A DNA stretch of 64,000 nt, from positions 21,770,501 through 21,834,500 of the forward strand of contig OY720097.1 in the NCBI GenBank assembly GCA_963082875.1, read 5' to 3'. This document shows, one piece after another, positions 47,301 through 59,300 of this stretch. Numbering within the stretch: position 1 is the stretch's first letter; each line of letters begins with the position of its first letter. This DNA is from Corella eumyota (lineage: Eukaryota > Chordata > Ascidiacea > Phlebobranchia > Corellidae). The position numbers were made by a program, and so were the translations under genes. The notes beneath the pieces are model-generated. The model searched no databases. It was not told the DNA's origin and was given only the letters and a program-made list of their open reading frames with translations.

Positions 47301-49882
47301 ACTTGTTAAAATATTTAACAAATGGTTAAATCATTTGCATATAGGTATATTACATTAAGTGGTGATGTCTTAACTATTAAGCGACGCTTCATTAAGTAGT
47401 TAACAAATTTGTCTATTTACAAAATATTTTTGTTTTATATTTCTAATTATTATTTTACTTATAGCCGGATCGGAACCAAATAACGAAGAAGTTGTTGTAG
47501 GTAAATTTCAGTGTTTTGTGTGATATTATTACATTTCTTTAAAAAATTGATTTATTCTTGTTAGACTTTGTAAACTTGGTATAGTTTTGGTAACATTAGG
47601 TTCAATAATAATCTTAAGTTATGGTAGTTGTTTCTTAATCACATATCCATACTTAACTATAGTTTATTTTTAATTGATTATTTATTAAAGAGTTTGGTTA
47701 CATTTTTTGTTTTTTATTTTAAATTCAATTTTATATTACAGCCCTAAACAGAATACTAAGACCACAAGAACCAGACTATATTGACGTTGCTGCAGGTACC
47801 TTATATTTATTGTGTAATATTATTTTATTGATACAGTATATAATTAAAATTAACATTTTATAGTATATAATTAAAGTATATAATTAAAGTATATAATTAA
47901 AATTAACATTTTACAGTATATAATTAAAATTAACATTTTTAAATTCTACTTTTTTGCATGATGTTTTTTTATTTTTTTTATATAAAGAAATATTTATATC
48001 GTATATTTAAATTTAACTTTTATATCGTATATTTAAATTTAACTTTTATATCGTATATTTAAATTTAACTTTTATATCGTATATTTAAAACTAATATTCA
48101 ATATAATGTTACAGCAGAATTAGAACCACAGTATCTTGACTTTGTGGCAGGTAAATTTTACTATTTTGCATGAAGTTTTTTTTATTTAACTTTTATATCG
48201 TATATTTAAATTTAACATTCAATATTATGTTACAGCAGAATTAGAACCACAGTATCTTGACTTTGTTGCAGGTAAATTTTAGTTTTTTGAAATTTATATT
48301 TATGCTAGACTTTTTAAACTTATTTGTAGAATGACTTATTTTCTTACCCGACTTTTAGTCTTAATTTTTGTCGAGACATAATTCACCTTCTCTGTTGTTT
48401 ATTTAAATATTTGATGACTAATGTATTTTACAGACGAACCAGAATATGAAGAAATTGCAGGTATGTTTTATTTCTAAAAGTTCTATGACATTTAAACACC
48501 TAACAACTAAACCCTTTTAAAGGATTCATTAAAAGAGTGTTTAAATGTTGGCAGTTCATATAAGAGGTTTAAATGTTATGGTTAGACAAAGGGGTTTAGA
48601 TGGATATGTTTAGATAAGGGTTTAAATTTTAAGGGTTAAGATAAACGGGTCCAAATGTAAGGTGTTTAAATATATTGGATTTAAATAAAGGGGGTTAAAT
48701 GCAAGGGGTTAAGATAGTGGAGTTTTATTTGTTAGGGGTTTAAACAAAGGGGTTTAAATGTAGAGGCTTCAGATATAAGGGTTTAAATGTAGGGGTTTAA
48801 AAGTATAGGGTTAATACTAAGGGGGTTAAACGGTGGGTGTTTTTATAAAGAAGTTTAAATTTAGGGGGTTTAAATAAAGGGGTTTAAATGTAGGGGTTTA
48901 AATTTAAGGGTTTAAAAGTGGGGGGTTAAAGCTAAGGGGGTTAAACGGGTTGTGTTTTATAAAAAATTTAAATGTAAGGGGTATAAATAAAGGAGTTTAA
49001 ATGTAGGGGTTTAAAAGTAAGGGTTTAAAAGTAAGAGATTAAGACTAAAGGGTTTTCCATAAAAAAGTCTAAATATGAGGGGTTTAAATGAATGGGTTAA
49101 GTAAAAGGATTTTAAAAGTAAAGGGTTTAATTGTAAGAAGATTTTTTAATGCATAGGTTTTAAAGAAACTTGTTTATTTAGAAAGGGTTTCAACTTCTGG
49201 CTACTATTTAATTAATGGTTAGGTTTAGGTTAGCATAGTCATCGCATAAAGTTGTGGTGTTGGGTAAATTAACCGCTTTGTCATACTATTGTTTATAAAT
49301 ATGATCTTACACTGCTTATTGAGGGTGTATTATACTATTTTTTGTTTCTATTTTAAATTAATATTTAATTAACTTTTACAGACGAACTAGAATATGCGGA
49401 CGTTGAAGTAGGTATATATTAAATGTATTTTAAAATATTTTTTCCTTGTTAAAATTATTTGTTTTCCAAGTTCGTGGTTATATCTTAATAACTATAAACA
49501 AACATTTGTTGCCCTAACTCAGTTTTGAGTTGTCGCCACAAATTTAGATATTATTGAATTTTCATTTTTATTAATTTTTTGTTTATTAAATTAACGGTTT
49601 AGAAAGGTGTTTACACTCTTGAAACTTTAAATGGTAATGGTATTACCTTACCTAACACTAAACCACTTATAACTAAATTGTTTCTAAATTAGCAATGTTA
49701 ATGTTTTTATTTATTTTGCAGGTAGACCAGGCCCAGAATATGTTAACGTTGTTAAAGGTAATTTTGATTGTTTTGTATGACAATATTTTATTTTATATTG
49801 TGTATTCGAAATTAATATTTAATCTAATTTTACAGCACTGCCAGAACCAGAATACATTGATGTTGTTGCAGGTAAATTTTAA
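44392..49882 (+). CDS. C-type lectin receptor C (type 2), long tyrosine tail, missing last exon
   Basis: Exon 1 44392-44608 (signal peptide, RCAKMNSMLATPKTS; lacks about ten residues after NVVNG found in B, D and E). Exon 2 44720-44959: WIGLTRTN, sugar tripeptide EPY, QNCVLL, WRDYSC, YICQ. The stalk exon should begin at 46851, but the acceptor reads ATACAA where gene E has ATACAG; an in-frame AG lets it begin at 46926 instead, ending at 46966 either way. Membrane exon 47038-47134. Tail exons: 47465-47500, 47742-47795, 48115-48150, 48236-48271, 48434-48460, 49382-49411, 49722-49757, 49836-49871. Motifs: NNEEVV (no Tyr), DYIDVAA, QYLDFVA twice, EYEEIA, LEYADVEV, EYVNVVK, EYIDVVA. The terminal exon seen in E is absent because the duplication ends first; without it the frame closes at TAA 49880-49882. 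Introns hold a hAT element, minisatellites and a SINE. Confidence 0.72.
45290..46678 (-). mobile_element. hAT DNA transposon, decayed, in lectin C intron 2
   Basis: Ends cagaggtgtgcaacctt and ttgcacacccctg are inverted repeats of hAT type; flanks gcctagtt and gcctaagt are an imperfect 8-bp target duplication. Minus-strand remnants include FKHILSPVKAVNFIRAQGLN, typical of GTF2IRD2/ZBED5-like hAT transposases. 1.39 kb, several frame breaks, surely inactive. The same insertion is in gene E at 58185. Confidence 0.82.
47836..47943 (+). repeat. Minisatellite, agtatataattaaa units
   Basis: About five irregular copies of agtatataattaaaattaac in the lectin C intron between exons 47742 and 48115. Gene E has a single unit here plus an extra tail exon at 60501 that C lacks. 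Confidence 0.75.
47993..48092 (+). repeat. Minisatellite, 26-bp units
   Basis: About four copies of ttatatcgtatatttaaatt plus taactt, directly before tail exon 48115. One or two units also precede exons 48236, 60661 and 60782. Confidence 0.8.
48490..49140 (+). repeat. G-rich degenerate repeat, ggggtttaaatgta units
   Basis: About 650 bp of variants of aaggggtttaaatgtagggg in the intron between tail exons 48434 and 49382. All G-runs are on the coding strand. A shorter version lies at 61030-61440 in gene E. Confidence 0.82.
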
Positions 49883-49909
49883 TGTTTTATGTCAGATCTT
49901 AACGTATAA

Positions 49910-50120
49910 CTGGCAGCGTGATGTAGTGGTAAAAACCCTTGCTACACCACCATGAGGTTGTGAATGCAATTTCTACTGCTCTCGTGCTGTAGCGCCCTTG
50001 AGTTAGGCACTTTAAACAGTATGAACTCCTGCTGAGCCATTATTTAATCAGCAGCATAACTACCGGGCAATTATAATCTATAATATTCCAAACTGCCACA
50101 TGCAACTCGAGACTGGGTCG
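49910..50120 (+). repeat. SINE family 1, 3'-truncated at duplication edge
   Basis: ctggcagcgtgatgtagtgg head onward to gactgggtcg, where similarity to the full copy at 62222 stops abruptly. Confidence 0.88.
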
Positions 50121-50538
50121 AAGTTTTAGAGTTTATAGTTATTTATTTGGCTGACGGGTTTACTTGAAAAGGTTATTGACTCCTTGTTAACTAGATGGCT
50201 AGCTAATTTATTGACAACTTGGTTGTATGATAACAGTTTACACTTTTTTTATTAGTGAAACGGCGTAAACTTTGTGATACATAATAACAAATGCGAATAA
50301 TCGCAACGTTAACTATACTTTTAACACATAATTTTATATCCTCTGAAAATCGAGTAAAATAAGTCCAATATATATATATAAGCGATTACATCAATCAAAT
50401 GAGGGAAACAAATGACGTATCACGCGATACGAAATAATAAATGATTGACATCACATTCCGGAGTTTGTCCATAAACCATTATTCGTGTTCTCGTGAAGCT
50501 TAATTCTTCCTGGTGCGTTTAATATTGAGTTTTAATTA
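50121..50538. other. Single-copy junction between the two lectin duplication units
   Basis: 418 bp not matching anything else in the window; TA run at 50370-50380. No gene. Confidence 0.6.
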
Positions 50539-51019
50539 AAAATATAATCTACTAGTAGTCGACATGGTTGGTTAAAACCTGCAAAAATGTGATGGTTAGT
50601 TGAACAACAAAAGTCCCCAAATGATTGATAACAACATTTTAAATGGATTGTAAAATATTAATATTTCAGTAACAAAAATCTTGAATTAATATTATGGTTA
50701 AACTGTTATGTATTCACATGGTTTAGTATATAACATATATTAATATAAATAGTAGAACTACATTTTTTGCGCTACAACGTGGGTGTAGTGGGAATCGAGC
50801 CAGGGGCCTTAGTTTTAATTAAAAATACGACGCGATGTTGTTTTCTTTTTTTAATTTAGATAATATTGAAACAACAACAACAAATATGAAATGAAGCAAA
50901 ATGTAAAAATAAACTTAATTATTTTTGTAAACACTTTAAAACACAAGTTGTCATAAATATTGTTCGTAGTATTGAACAGGTAATTACCTATTGTCTTAAT
51001 ATCTATTCACGCTATAACA

Positions 51020-51106
51020 GGAAGTTTATAGTCTTTACTTGGCTTATACTGCCTTCACCTAAATTTTTATCACTTTATTCATACAACAATCCAATTAGTT
51101 ACAAAA
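51020..51106 (+). promoter_or_regulatory. Conserved promoter-like block of gene D
   Basis: ggaagtttatagtctttact 86 bp before the ATG; followed by the same cttatactgccttcacctaa as in gene B. Confidence 0.5.
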
Positions 51107-54100
51107 TGAACAAGTTAGTTTTGAGTTTGATGATTTTGAGTTTAAATGTTGTGAATGGGCAACAAAATACAGTAAAATCAGAAAATGGGCGTCATTGGTT
51201 TGCTCATGAAAATGAAGAATATCATTTTAGTGTAGCCAAGGTTAATCACGAAACAGCAGTGACAAGATGTGCAGAAATGAACGCAAAATTGCCAACTCCC
51301 AAGACATCGGGAATCCGTGATTTTATTAAGCAAACACTTTATTCATTTGGAGGTATTAAATTGTTTAATTTTTGATATGTTTTATAATTCTTATTATCTT
51401 AAAAGTTAAAAATTAAAGAATAAAATTTTCTCGTTTCTACATTGGCAGTATTGCTTTTAAAAGCTGTGTCTTTAGTATCAGCTCATATAACCGAAAAACT
51501 ATTTAACCGAATTTCCTTTTTCCCGAAAACTGATTTTCAAAACGCCAATTTATCAAAATTTGTGGGTAGTGTGGGTAGGCTGGAATTAAAAAATGTCTAA
51601 TTGTCGATAAAATGGCGTCTTCGAACAAATGTTTTTTCGGTAAAATGGTTTTTAATCGTATGACCGTATTTTTTTATTTTGTCTGACTCTAAAAGGGTTT
51701 TTATCTAACCCAGCATAATTTGTCCACACTAAGCTTATATAATCCACACTAAGCATATCTTAAAGTATTGTTATTTTTTTTAACTTTTATATTATTAGGA
51801 AGAAATGTTAATTATTGGATCGGCCTTACAAGAACAAACCCAGCTAATGAGGATTCCTCTTTTAAGTGGAACGATGGAACAACTTTGCTGAGTAACCAAA
51901 CTAACTGGGATCGTGGTCAACCTAATAATGTGAGAGGGGATCAGAATTGTGTATTATGGGGTAGTCATACAAAGTGGTTTGATAATTCATGTCATCAAGT
52001 TGCGCGATATATTTGCCAACGAGATTTACCAGCATGTAAGTCATTTTTATTCTTAATTTTTATTTTTAAAATTATTTTGATTGTTTTTAATTAATATTTT
52101 AAACTTTTTAGCTAAAACTTGTTTGGTATAAATCATTCTCACTTTGTAGTCGATATTTTTAGTTTTTGTATTTTATAACTTTTGTAAAAATATATTAAAA
52201 CTAACTATACAATAATTCTAATTTAAGTAGCTATGAATTAAGATTTAATAAGTTTAAAGAATCTGTTTGGGTTTAGTTAACACTGATCCGTTGTTTTTTG
52301 TGTTTGTTAATCTTATAAATATTATAGAAAAATATAAAAAATTATAGTAAAATATATTTTTACCAAAAACAGCTACAAACCAAACAACGGATGAGGTACT
52401 GACAGCCCAACAACAATGTAAGGTTAGTATTAACAAACTAGTTTTACAAACTTAATTTTTTTTATGTAGGCTTTTGGCGTATTATAATTTTGGTTTAACC
52501 ACGACTTTTTATTCAGAACCTTCCATTGATAATAGGATGGGTAATTACTGGAACACTTCTTCTTATTTCTGTCATGGTCATTTTTTATCTACTATGGAAA
52601 ATCAAGGCTACAAGTAAGTAGTGTAATTTATTCTATATAGATTTATTGTAAGGTAATATTTACAGCCCATCTTTAAATATGGTCGCACATTAATGGAATG
52701 TGCATGAGTTCTTAACGTCAAAGAAGCAAATATATTTGCTCTTTTGACTATAGTTTGAAATTGCTGCGACTTAGACATTAACATGAACTTTATGGCCATT
52801 AACTCTGTGTCAAGGCCAGTAGGACAATTAATAGTTTTAACAGTAGTTGGTGTCTTTATTACTTCAAGTGGTAATGTTAGTGCCCAAACTAGTAATCTAA
52901 ACATATTCATGTAAAATATTAAATCGTGTTTATGTAGGTTTGTAAATCTTGGTTTAAATTGGAATTTATTTTGCAGACGAATCAGAAAATGGAAATGCTA
53001 AAATTGTCTTAGGTAATTTTTAACATTTTATGTCACTAATGGCTACAACATGCTTTTTATATTGGTATAATAATACATTAGCGTTTATATACCACTTCGG
53101 GATAATACTTGCTTAAAAATTGGTTCTGCAAATAATAAATGTTAAGTTTGTAGAACTTGTTAAATTCATTTGCGAATCTTATTGTGTAATGTAATAAGAA
53201 TAACATGTGTTAACAGCAAGTTTGCTACAACGTTAACTCATTGGATAATAATCTACTTTCTATTGTAAGCGGTATTATAATTTGCACTCTTTTTTACTTC
53301 CTCTTACTCATTGTTTATCGTACTACACACAACTAACACTTTAGTTTTATTTTCTGTATATTTACTACCTGTAAACGTTAGGCTTAAGAGCGATTAGTAT
53401 GGCATTGCTGCGAATCGAACCCAAAACCTTTCAACCAGTAGCCAACTGTTTAAATGTTTCAGTAGTGGAAAACTTGCTACAACAAATGATAATGTATTTT
53501 ATTTATCAAGACACACCATATTGCTGTCTATATATAAGAACCTATATTGTTTATGTAAGACTAAGTTTGTTTTTAAATTTAATTGAAATTTATTTTGCAG
53601 GTCAACCAAATCCTGGATATGTAGAATTTAATGCACGTAAGTTAATTTTAGTATTTTGTTTCTTGAATTAATAAACTAAACTCTGACATGCAACGGTTTA
53701 AAATTGTAAAAGTAAGCCGTTCTAATCTGCCCTGTTTTTTTGATATTTAAAAATACTTAGGGTACAGAGTGTTCACTGAATCTTGTTTTAAAAGTAATTT
53801 ATTTTGCAGCAGAAGCAGATGATGGATATTTAGAACCTGTTGCGCGTAAGTTTAATTTAATATTTTGTGTTATATTACAGCATGGTAACCTGCCATTCAA
53901 TCGGCCTAAATAGAGTTAGGGTATTGGGTTTTATTACTAATTCTTATTTTAAAAATATATTTTTTTGCAGCTGAACGGACTTATGAACAAGTAAAAGTTA
54001 AAGCAGGTAGGTTTATTTAAATATTTTTTGCAATATTATTTAACTAAACAGTTATTTGCCTTAACTGTATTTACAAGCAGTTCTTACATGTCCCTAATTT

Positions 54101-54510
54101 CTCGTGTATTATTTATTGAATTGTAATTTATTTTGCAGCCGAACCGGAAGATGGATACGTAGAAGCTAATGCACGTAAATTTATACTAAATATATTTTTA
54201 TAATATGACACTTAACATGCAAAGGTATAAAAATTTTACATTTTTACTCTTGTAAAAAACTAAGGAATTTTAAAATGGGACTGGTTTTAATTTAAGTTTG
54301 TTTGTGTGTTGGCGAGGTTCAATGTATTTAAGGCTGTCAATTGTTTATATTTTATTAAACATTTTATTATCTCCATATTATAATAAGTTATTTTGTCTAT
54401 ATTGCTAAGCTGTTTAATAAAGCGACTTATTAATGTAAGCGTATACGTAAACTAAATTTTGATTTCTTTTTACAGACCCACACAACGTTTACATCAATTC
54501 TCGTAATTGA
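51106..54510 (+). CDS. C-type lectin receptor D (type 1), intact
   Basis: Ten exons: 51106-51352, 51799-52035, 52373-52422, 52517-52613, 52977-53012, 53601-53636, 53810-53845, 53971-54006, 54139-54174, 54476-54510; 281 residues, no interruptions. Signal peptide MNKLVLSLMILSLNVVNG, lectin domain with RCAEMN, WIGLTRTN, sugar tripeptide QPN, QNCVLW, WFDNSC, YICQRDLPA. The stalk is only 16-17 residues. Membrane span IIGWVITGTLLLISVMVIF. Five 36-nt tail exons, phase 1 at both ends: ENGNAKIVL (no Tyr), PGYVEFNA, DGYLEPVA, TYEQVKVKA, DGYVEANA; terminal exon HPHNVYINSRN, whose YIN fits the Grb2-type pYxN pattern. It is the best intact representative of the type 1 form and the closest relative of the broken gene B. 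Ligand and signalling partners unknown. Confidence 0.87.
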
Positions 54511-56330
54511 ATTTACATCAAAATCATTTTTTGTAATTTGTTTAAGAATTTTTAAATAACTTTGCGTAAAATGTGTTAAAATATTTAAATTTTTTTATTT
54601 TTTTTTTATTTTTGTTCATTTTATGTTTTTGATTTTTTTTAGTTTAAATTTAAAAATTTTTAAAATGGTAACAGTGGGTATCGAACCATCGATATAAGGC
54701 TTGTAATGCGCGATGCTAAGCTTTTTAAGACATGCACTGCCTGTAAAAATACTTTAAAACTTTAAATAATTTCGTCCAAAAATAATTATAGTTTAAAAAT
54801 TGTTATCCATTTTTTTTGAATGATTAATATTTGGTTTATGTAAATTATATCGCTTTTTAAATGCAGAAAATTGTGTTTTTTGTACCCTGGGCTTGGCTGG
54901 GATAATATAGCTTATATATTTTGTATTACAATATAACCTAAACTTTATATACTTTTTTAACATAAAAATACAAATAAAGAAATGCATAATTATTTTGATT
55001 TATTTTATAAATTTTTGTTACACTGTATCACTTTTTTACTGATGATTTTTTGACAACTAGATACGGGTAAAATTGTTTTAATATCTATCGCATGTATTCG
55101 CTTTACGTTAAAACTTTTATGTGAACAATATAACAAAATAAAAAAACTTATGGAGTGTTTGTTATAAAGTTTAAACAAAATATATAAACTACTTTTGTAT
55201 TTTATATCCTTAGACAATAAATCAATTTAAATACTTCCGCTATATATAAACTAACGACGTGCTAATAAACAAGCAATATTTGCTTAAATTATCCAAAATA
55301 ACCCAAAAAAATACATTCATTGTATGAATTTTTAAAATAAACATAACTTTTACTTTCGTAAATGATATTTTTTGGACATTTACAAGTAATACTTTAAATT
55401 TTAATACATTAAGTTACAATATGTGCTGCTAGCGATGTAGCCTTGTAAGCAAGTACAATTTTACACAAAGCTTAAGCGCAGATGCCTCCAGACCTCCAAG
55501 TTTACTTAGGTCGCTGTGCGGTCATTGGTGCGTGTTACTAGTTGTATACACTTTTATATTGCTTGATTTACTGTGTTGTTAAGATATGGATGTGGTTTAC
55601 TATTTAATATACACAGAGTGTACAAAATGCCTGGAACAAACTGGTGATAATGGTTGTGCTCTGTATTAAGAACTTTATTTATTTGTTTTTATTTACATCA
55701 CAACGAATCAATAGGATTCACAATTTCCATATTATGATGCAAAGACAGGTAAGAATATTTTTAAGAAACTACAAGTTTAAAAACTAAATTTAAAAAAAAT
55801 AGTTTTAGACAATGCAAGGCTTACGTATTTAGCTGTAAATTGTAAAAATAAACTACATAACACATTAAAGATTTAAATATAGTTTGTAGTATTGAACAGG
55901 TAATTACTTATTGTATTAACAACTACTAAGCTTTATTGAAAATATATTAATATAACAAACTACAACCCAAAGGTTTTAGGTTCGAGCCACACCAATGCCA
56001 CACTATTTGCCCTTAGCCTGACGTTTACAGATAGCTTAAACACGTCACAACAGCACATCCTTACCCAATAAAAATATTTGACATATTATTTTTAGATACT
56101 ACAAAAAAGAAAAAAAATTATATTTAACTTTTAGTTCATGAATCATATAATACAATGGTGACGTAACAAACATGGTCTATTGTATTTAACAGTTCAAGAA
56201 ATCATGACAACTTCTTAAACTTTTAAACTTATTGTCTTTTTTGTAATTATTATTCTTAAAAATATAAAATATATAAAAAGATCATAGATTTACGCAATAA
56301 CAGGAAGTTTATAGTCTTTACTGGACTTAT
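52655..56330 (+). repeat. Type 1 tail plus type 2 upstream block, copy 2
   Basis: Third copy of the block at 34143 and 41013, with a tRNA-like relic at 54664-54730. Confidence 0.85.
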
Positions 56331-56389
56331 ACTGACTTTAATATATTTTTAAATCATTTTATCTAAACGATAAACCGAGTAGTTACAAT
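54511..56389. other. Spacer between lectins D and E
   Basis: No gene. D 3' UTR, tRNA-like relic, family 2 SINE, and the gene E promoter-like block at 56303 (87 bp before the ATG). Confidence 0.6.
55958..56075 (+). repeat. tRNA-like SINE family 2, head-truncated
   Basis: aaggttttaggttcgagcca and ccacactatttgcccttag. Paralogous position to 37402 and 43958. Confidence 0.7.
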
Positions 56390-59300
56390 ATGAACAAGTT
56401 TGTTTTAAGTTTGGTGATTTTAAGTTTAAATGTTGTAAATGGGCAACAATGTTCTATAAAATCAGAAAATGGGCGTCTATGGTATGCATATGAGAATGTA
56501 GAATATCATTTTGGTTTAACTAGGGTTAACTACACAACAGCAGTGACAAGATGTGCGGAAATGAACTCAATGTTGGCAACTCCCAAGACATCGGGAATTC
56601 GGAAATTCATTAAACAAACATTATATTTATTTGGAGGTATATATAATTGTATTTATTAAATCAAATAAAAATATATTTGAAAAACTAGTTTTAATTGTTA
56701 TGTAGTATTGAAATAACCAGGTTAGAAAACGTTAAAACTTTTATGTTGTAGGACGACATACCTTTACCTGGTACTGGATCGGTCTAACAAGAACAAACTC
56801 CTCTAATGAGGATTCCTCTTTTAAGTGGAGCGATAACACAACTTTGCTGAGTAACCAATCTAACTGGGGTGGTGTTCAACCTGATAATGATGGAGGGAAT
56901 GAGAATTGTGTTCGGTTTTATGGTTATGATACAAAGTGGGTGGATTATCCATGTGATTATTATGGGCGATATATTTGCCAACGAGATTTACCAGCAAGTA
57001 AGTAACTAATATAATGATTCCAAGTTATTTATTTTATTCTAGTTTTTAATATTTCTAAATTCTATTAAAACTTTTGTTAATTTTTACTTGTAGTTAATAT
57101 TTTGATGTTGTTTTTAGTATTATATTGTATTGAAATAAATATTTAAAATCTTGATTTTTTTCTCTTAATCATTGGAGGATACTTTATTAAATTGTTGTTG
57201 TTGTACAGCTATAACTACAACCACTATTGCTAGTATGGCTACAGACAAGAAAAAAACAAGTTCTGTAACAACAAAAAACATGAAAACAGAAAGCACGAGC
57301 AACGATGGGCAACAATGTTTAAATTCCGTAAACGGGCACTTTAAGTTTATTAATGAGAATGTAGAATATCATTTTAGTTTAACTGAGGTTACCTACGCAA
57401 CAGCAGTGGAAAGATGTGCAGAAATGAACTCAATGTTGGTAACTCCCAAGACATCGGGAATCCGTGATTTTATTAACCAAACTTTATATTTATTTGAAGG
57501 TATGGTTTAAAACTTGAAAATTTTTTTTTATTGTTATATGTTTTAAACTAATTTGAAACAACTTTTAAAAATATGATTTAGTTACAAAAATATTATCTTT
57601 TATGTTGTAGGACAAAATACCCGGTACTGGATCGGTCTAACAAGAACAAATTCTAATGAGGATTCCTCTTTTAAGTGGAACGATGGAACAACTTTGCTGA
57701 GTAACCAATCTAACTGGTATGATGGTCAACCTGGTAATAGGGGAGGGTATCAGAATTGTGTTTGGTTACGGGGTGATGATACAAAGTGGATGGATTATCG
57801 ATGTGATCGTTATAATCGGCGATATATTTGCCAACGAGATTTACCAGCAGGTAAGTAACTTTTATTACTAATTATTTATTTTTAATTAGTGTCTTATTTA
57901 TTTAGGCTAAAACTAGTTTAGGTAAATTTAATTCATTGTTTTTTTAGCATTTACATTGTTTAAAGATTTTAAAATAAACTATTGTTGTTTTAAGAAATAC
58001 TAAGAACCATATAAATATTGTTAAAACAATGCGAATTATATTTTAAAAGATATGACGTTACTAAAAAATATATTTACGAAAATAATTCCAAGTTACAATG
58101 CGAAAAATAATACAAAACCAACGAAACACAAATCACGTGACTTTCTAAAAACGCTAGAAAAAAGAAAAACCTAAATGCCTAGTTCAGGGGTGTGCAATCT
58201 TTATTACAGGAGGGCCAGATGCAAATGACTGGGTAAAACTGTGGGCCGCACCTTTATTTAACACTTTTGCCTATTAGCTCGTGCTTTGTCAACGTCTGTG
58301 GTAAATGGCGAGGAGAATATATCAAACAAATGTTTATGAGATTCTTCTTTTTGCAGTTTGTAAAATCGTTGCAACATACAGACCTTGCTTACCCAACGCA
58401 CCTCGGAAAAGTACACTAGATCGTGATGTGTGGTGTTGAGATCACCCAGAAACTTTCAAAACTGGCGATGGTTAAGCCCTCGTGCTCTAATAAAATTCAC
58501 TGCCTTAACTGGGCTTAATATGTGTTTGAATTTTAAGGATTTGCTGGTGGATGATGCAATAAAAATTGTAATATTGTCATTGAGTTGTCTCTCTCTCAAT
58601 ACAGACTTTAAGAAACCTACCAATCTAATGCCAGTTCCTAACATGGAGCACCATCAGTTGCAATTTCGCATAAGCTAGATAAGTCTAGTCCAAACTTGTC
58701 AAAAGCATCAAGTACTTCAGTAAAGATATCAGCACCAGTTGTCGTTTCCTTTATTGACTGTAGTGACAAAAGCTCTTCTGTTTCGTTTAACTCTTTGTCC
58801 ACTCTTCCGTTTCGTTTAACTCTTTGTTCACCCCTTTATCATCGATACGTCTCGCTATCGTCCATCGTGACAGACTTATTTTCTCGGACCCACTCTTTAT
58901 TCTAGGGCACATTTCTTTTGCGTCATCGATAAGACACTGCTTTACAAAATTACCGTCAGAATACGGTTTCATAGTTTGGTAAAACAAACAATAATTACAT
59001 TAACCGGTTCTCTTTATTTCTTTTTTAAGTATAATCAATTCTTAACTCTCTGTCTTTAAAATCCTCATTGCTCAGTTATTGGCAACTGTGTGAATTGCGT
59101 TGTTCCCAGTGCAAAAGCTTGTGAGGCCATTGTTACGTCATAGGCATAGATAATACATACGTAATATATTGGACTAAGGTGTAAGTTTTGCAACGCAAAG
59201 GTATAGAATTACTCGCACGTACCAGATTATAAACTAAATTAAAACTCGTTTCGTGGGCTGCACACCGTTTAAAATTGGTTCTTCTCCGCGGCCCGCACAA

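Larger units (their letters stand above)
38811..50120 (+). repeat. Lectin gene-pair duplication, unit 1 (genes B and C)
   Basis: Collinear with 50539-62433: same gene order (type 1 then type 2), same hAT and SINE insertions. Left edge at aaaatataatctactagtag (38811 and 50539), right edge inside a SINE at gactgggtcg (50111 and 62424). Confidence 0.88.

Noticed and set aside
48490-49140. Interstitial telomere repeat
   Set aside because: Units are GGGGTTTAAA-like and degenerate, not TTAGGG; called a minisatellite.
47465-49871. Regularly spaced 36-nt near-repeats resembling a CRISPR array
   Set aside because: Each is bounded by AG and GT splice signals, codes in phase 1, and spacing varies from 80 bp to 900 bp; they are exons.
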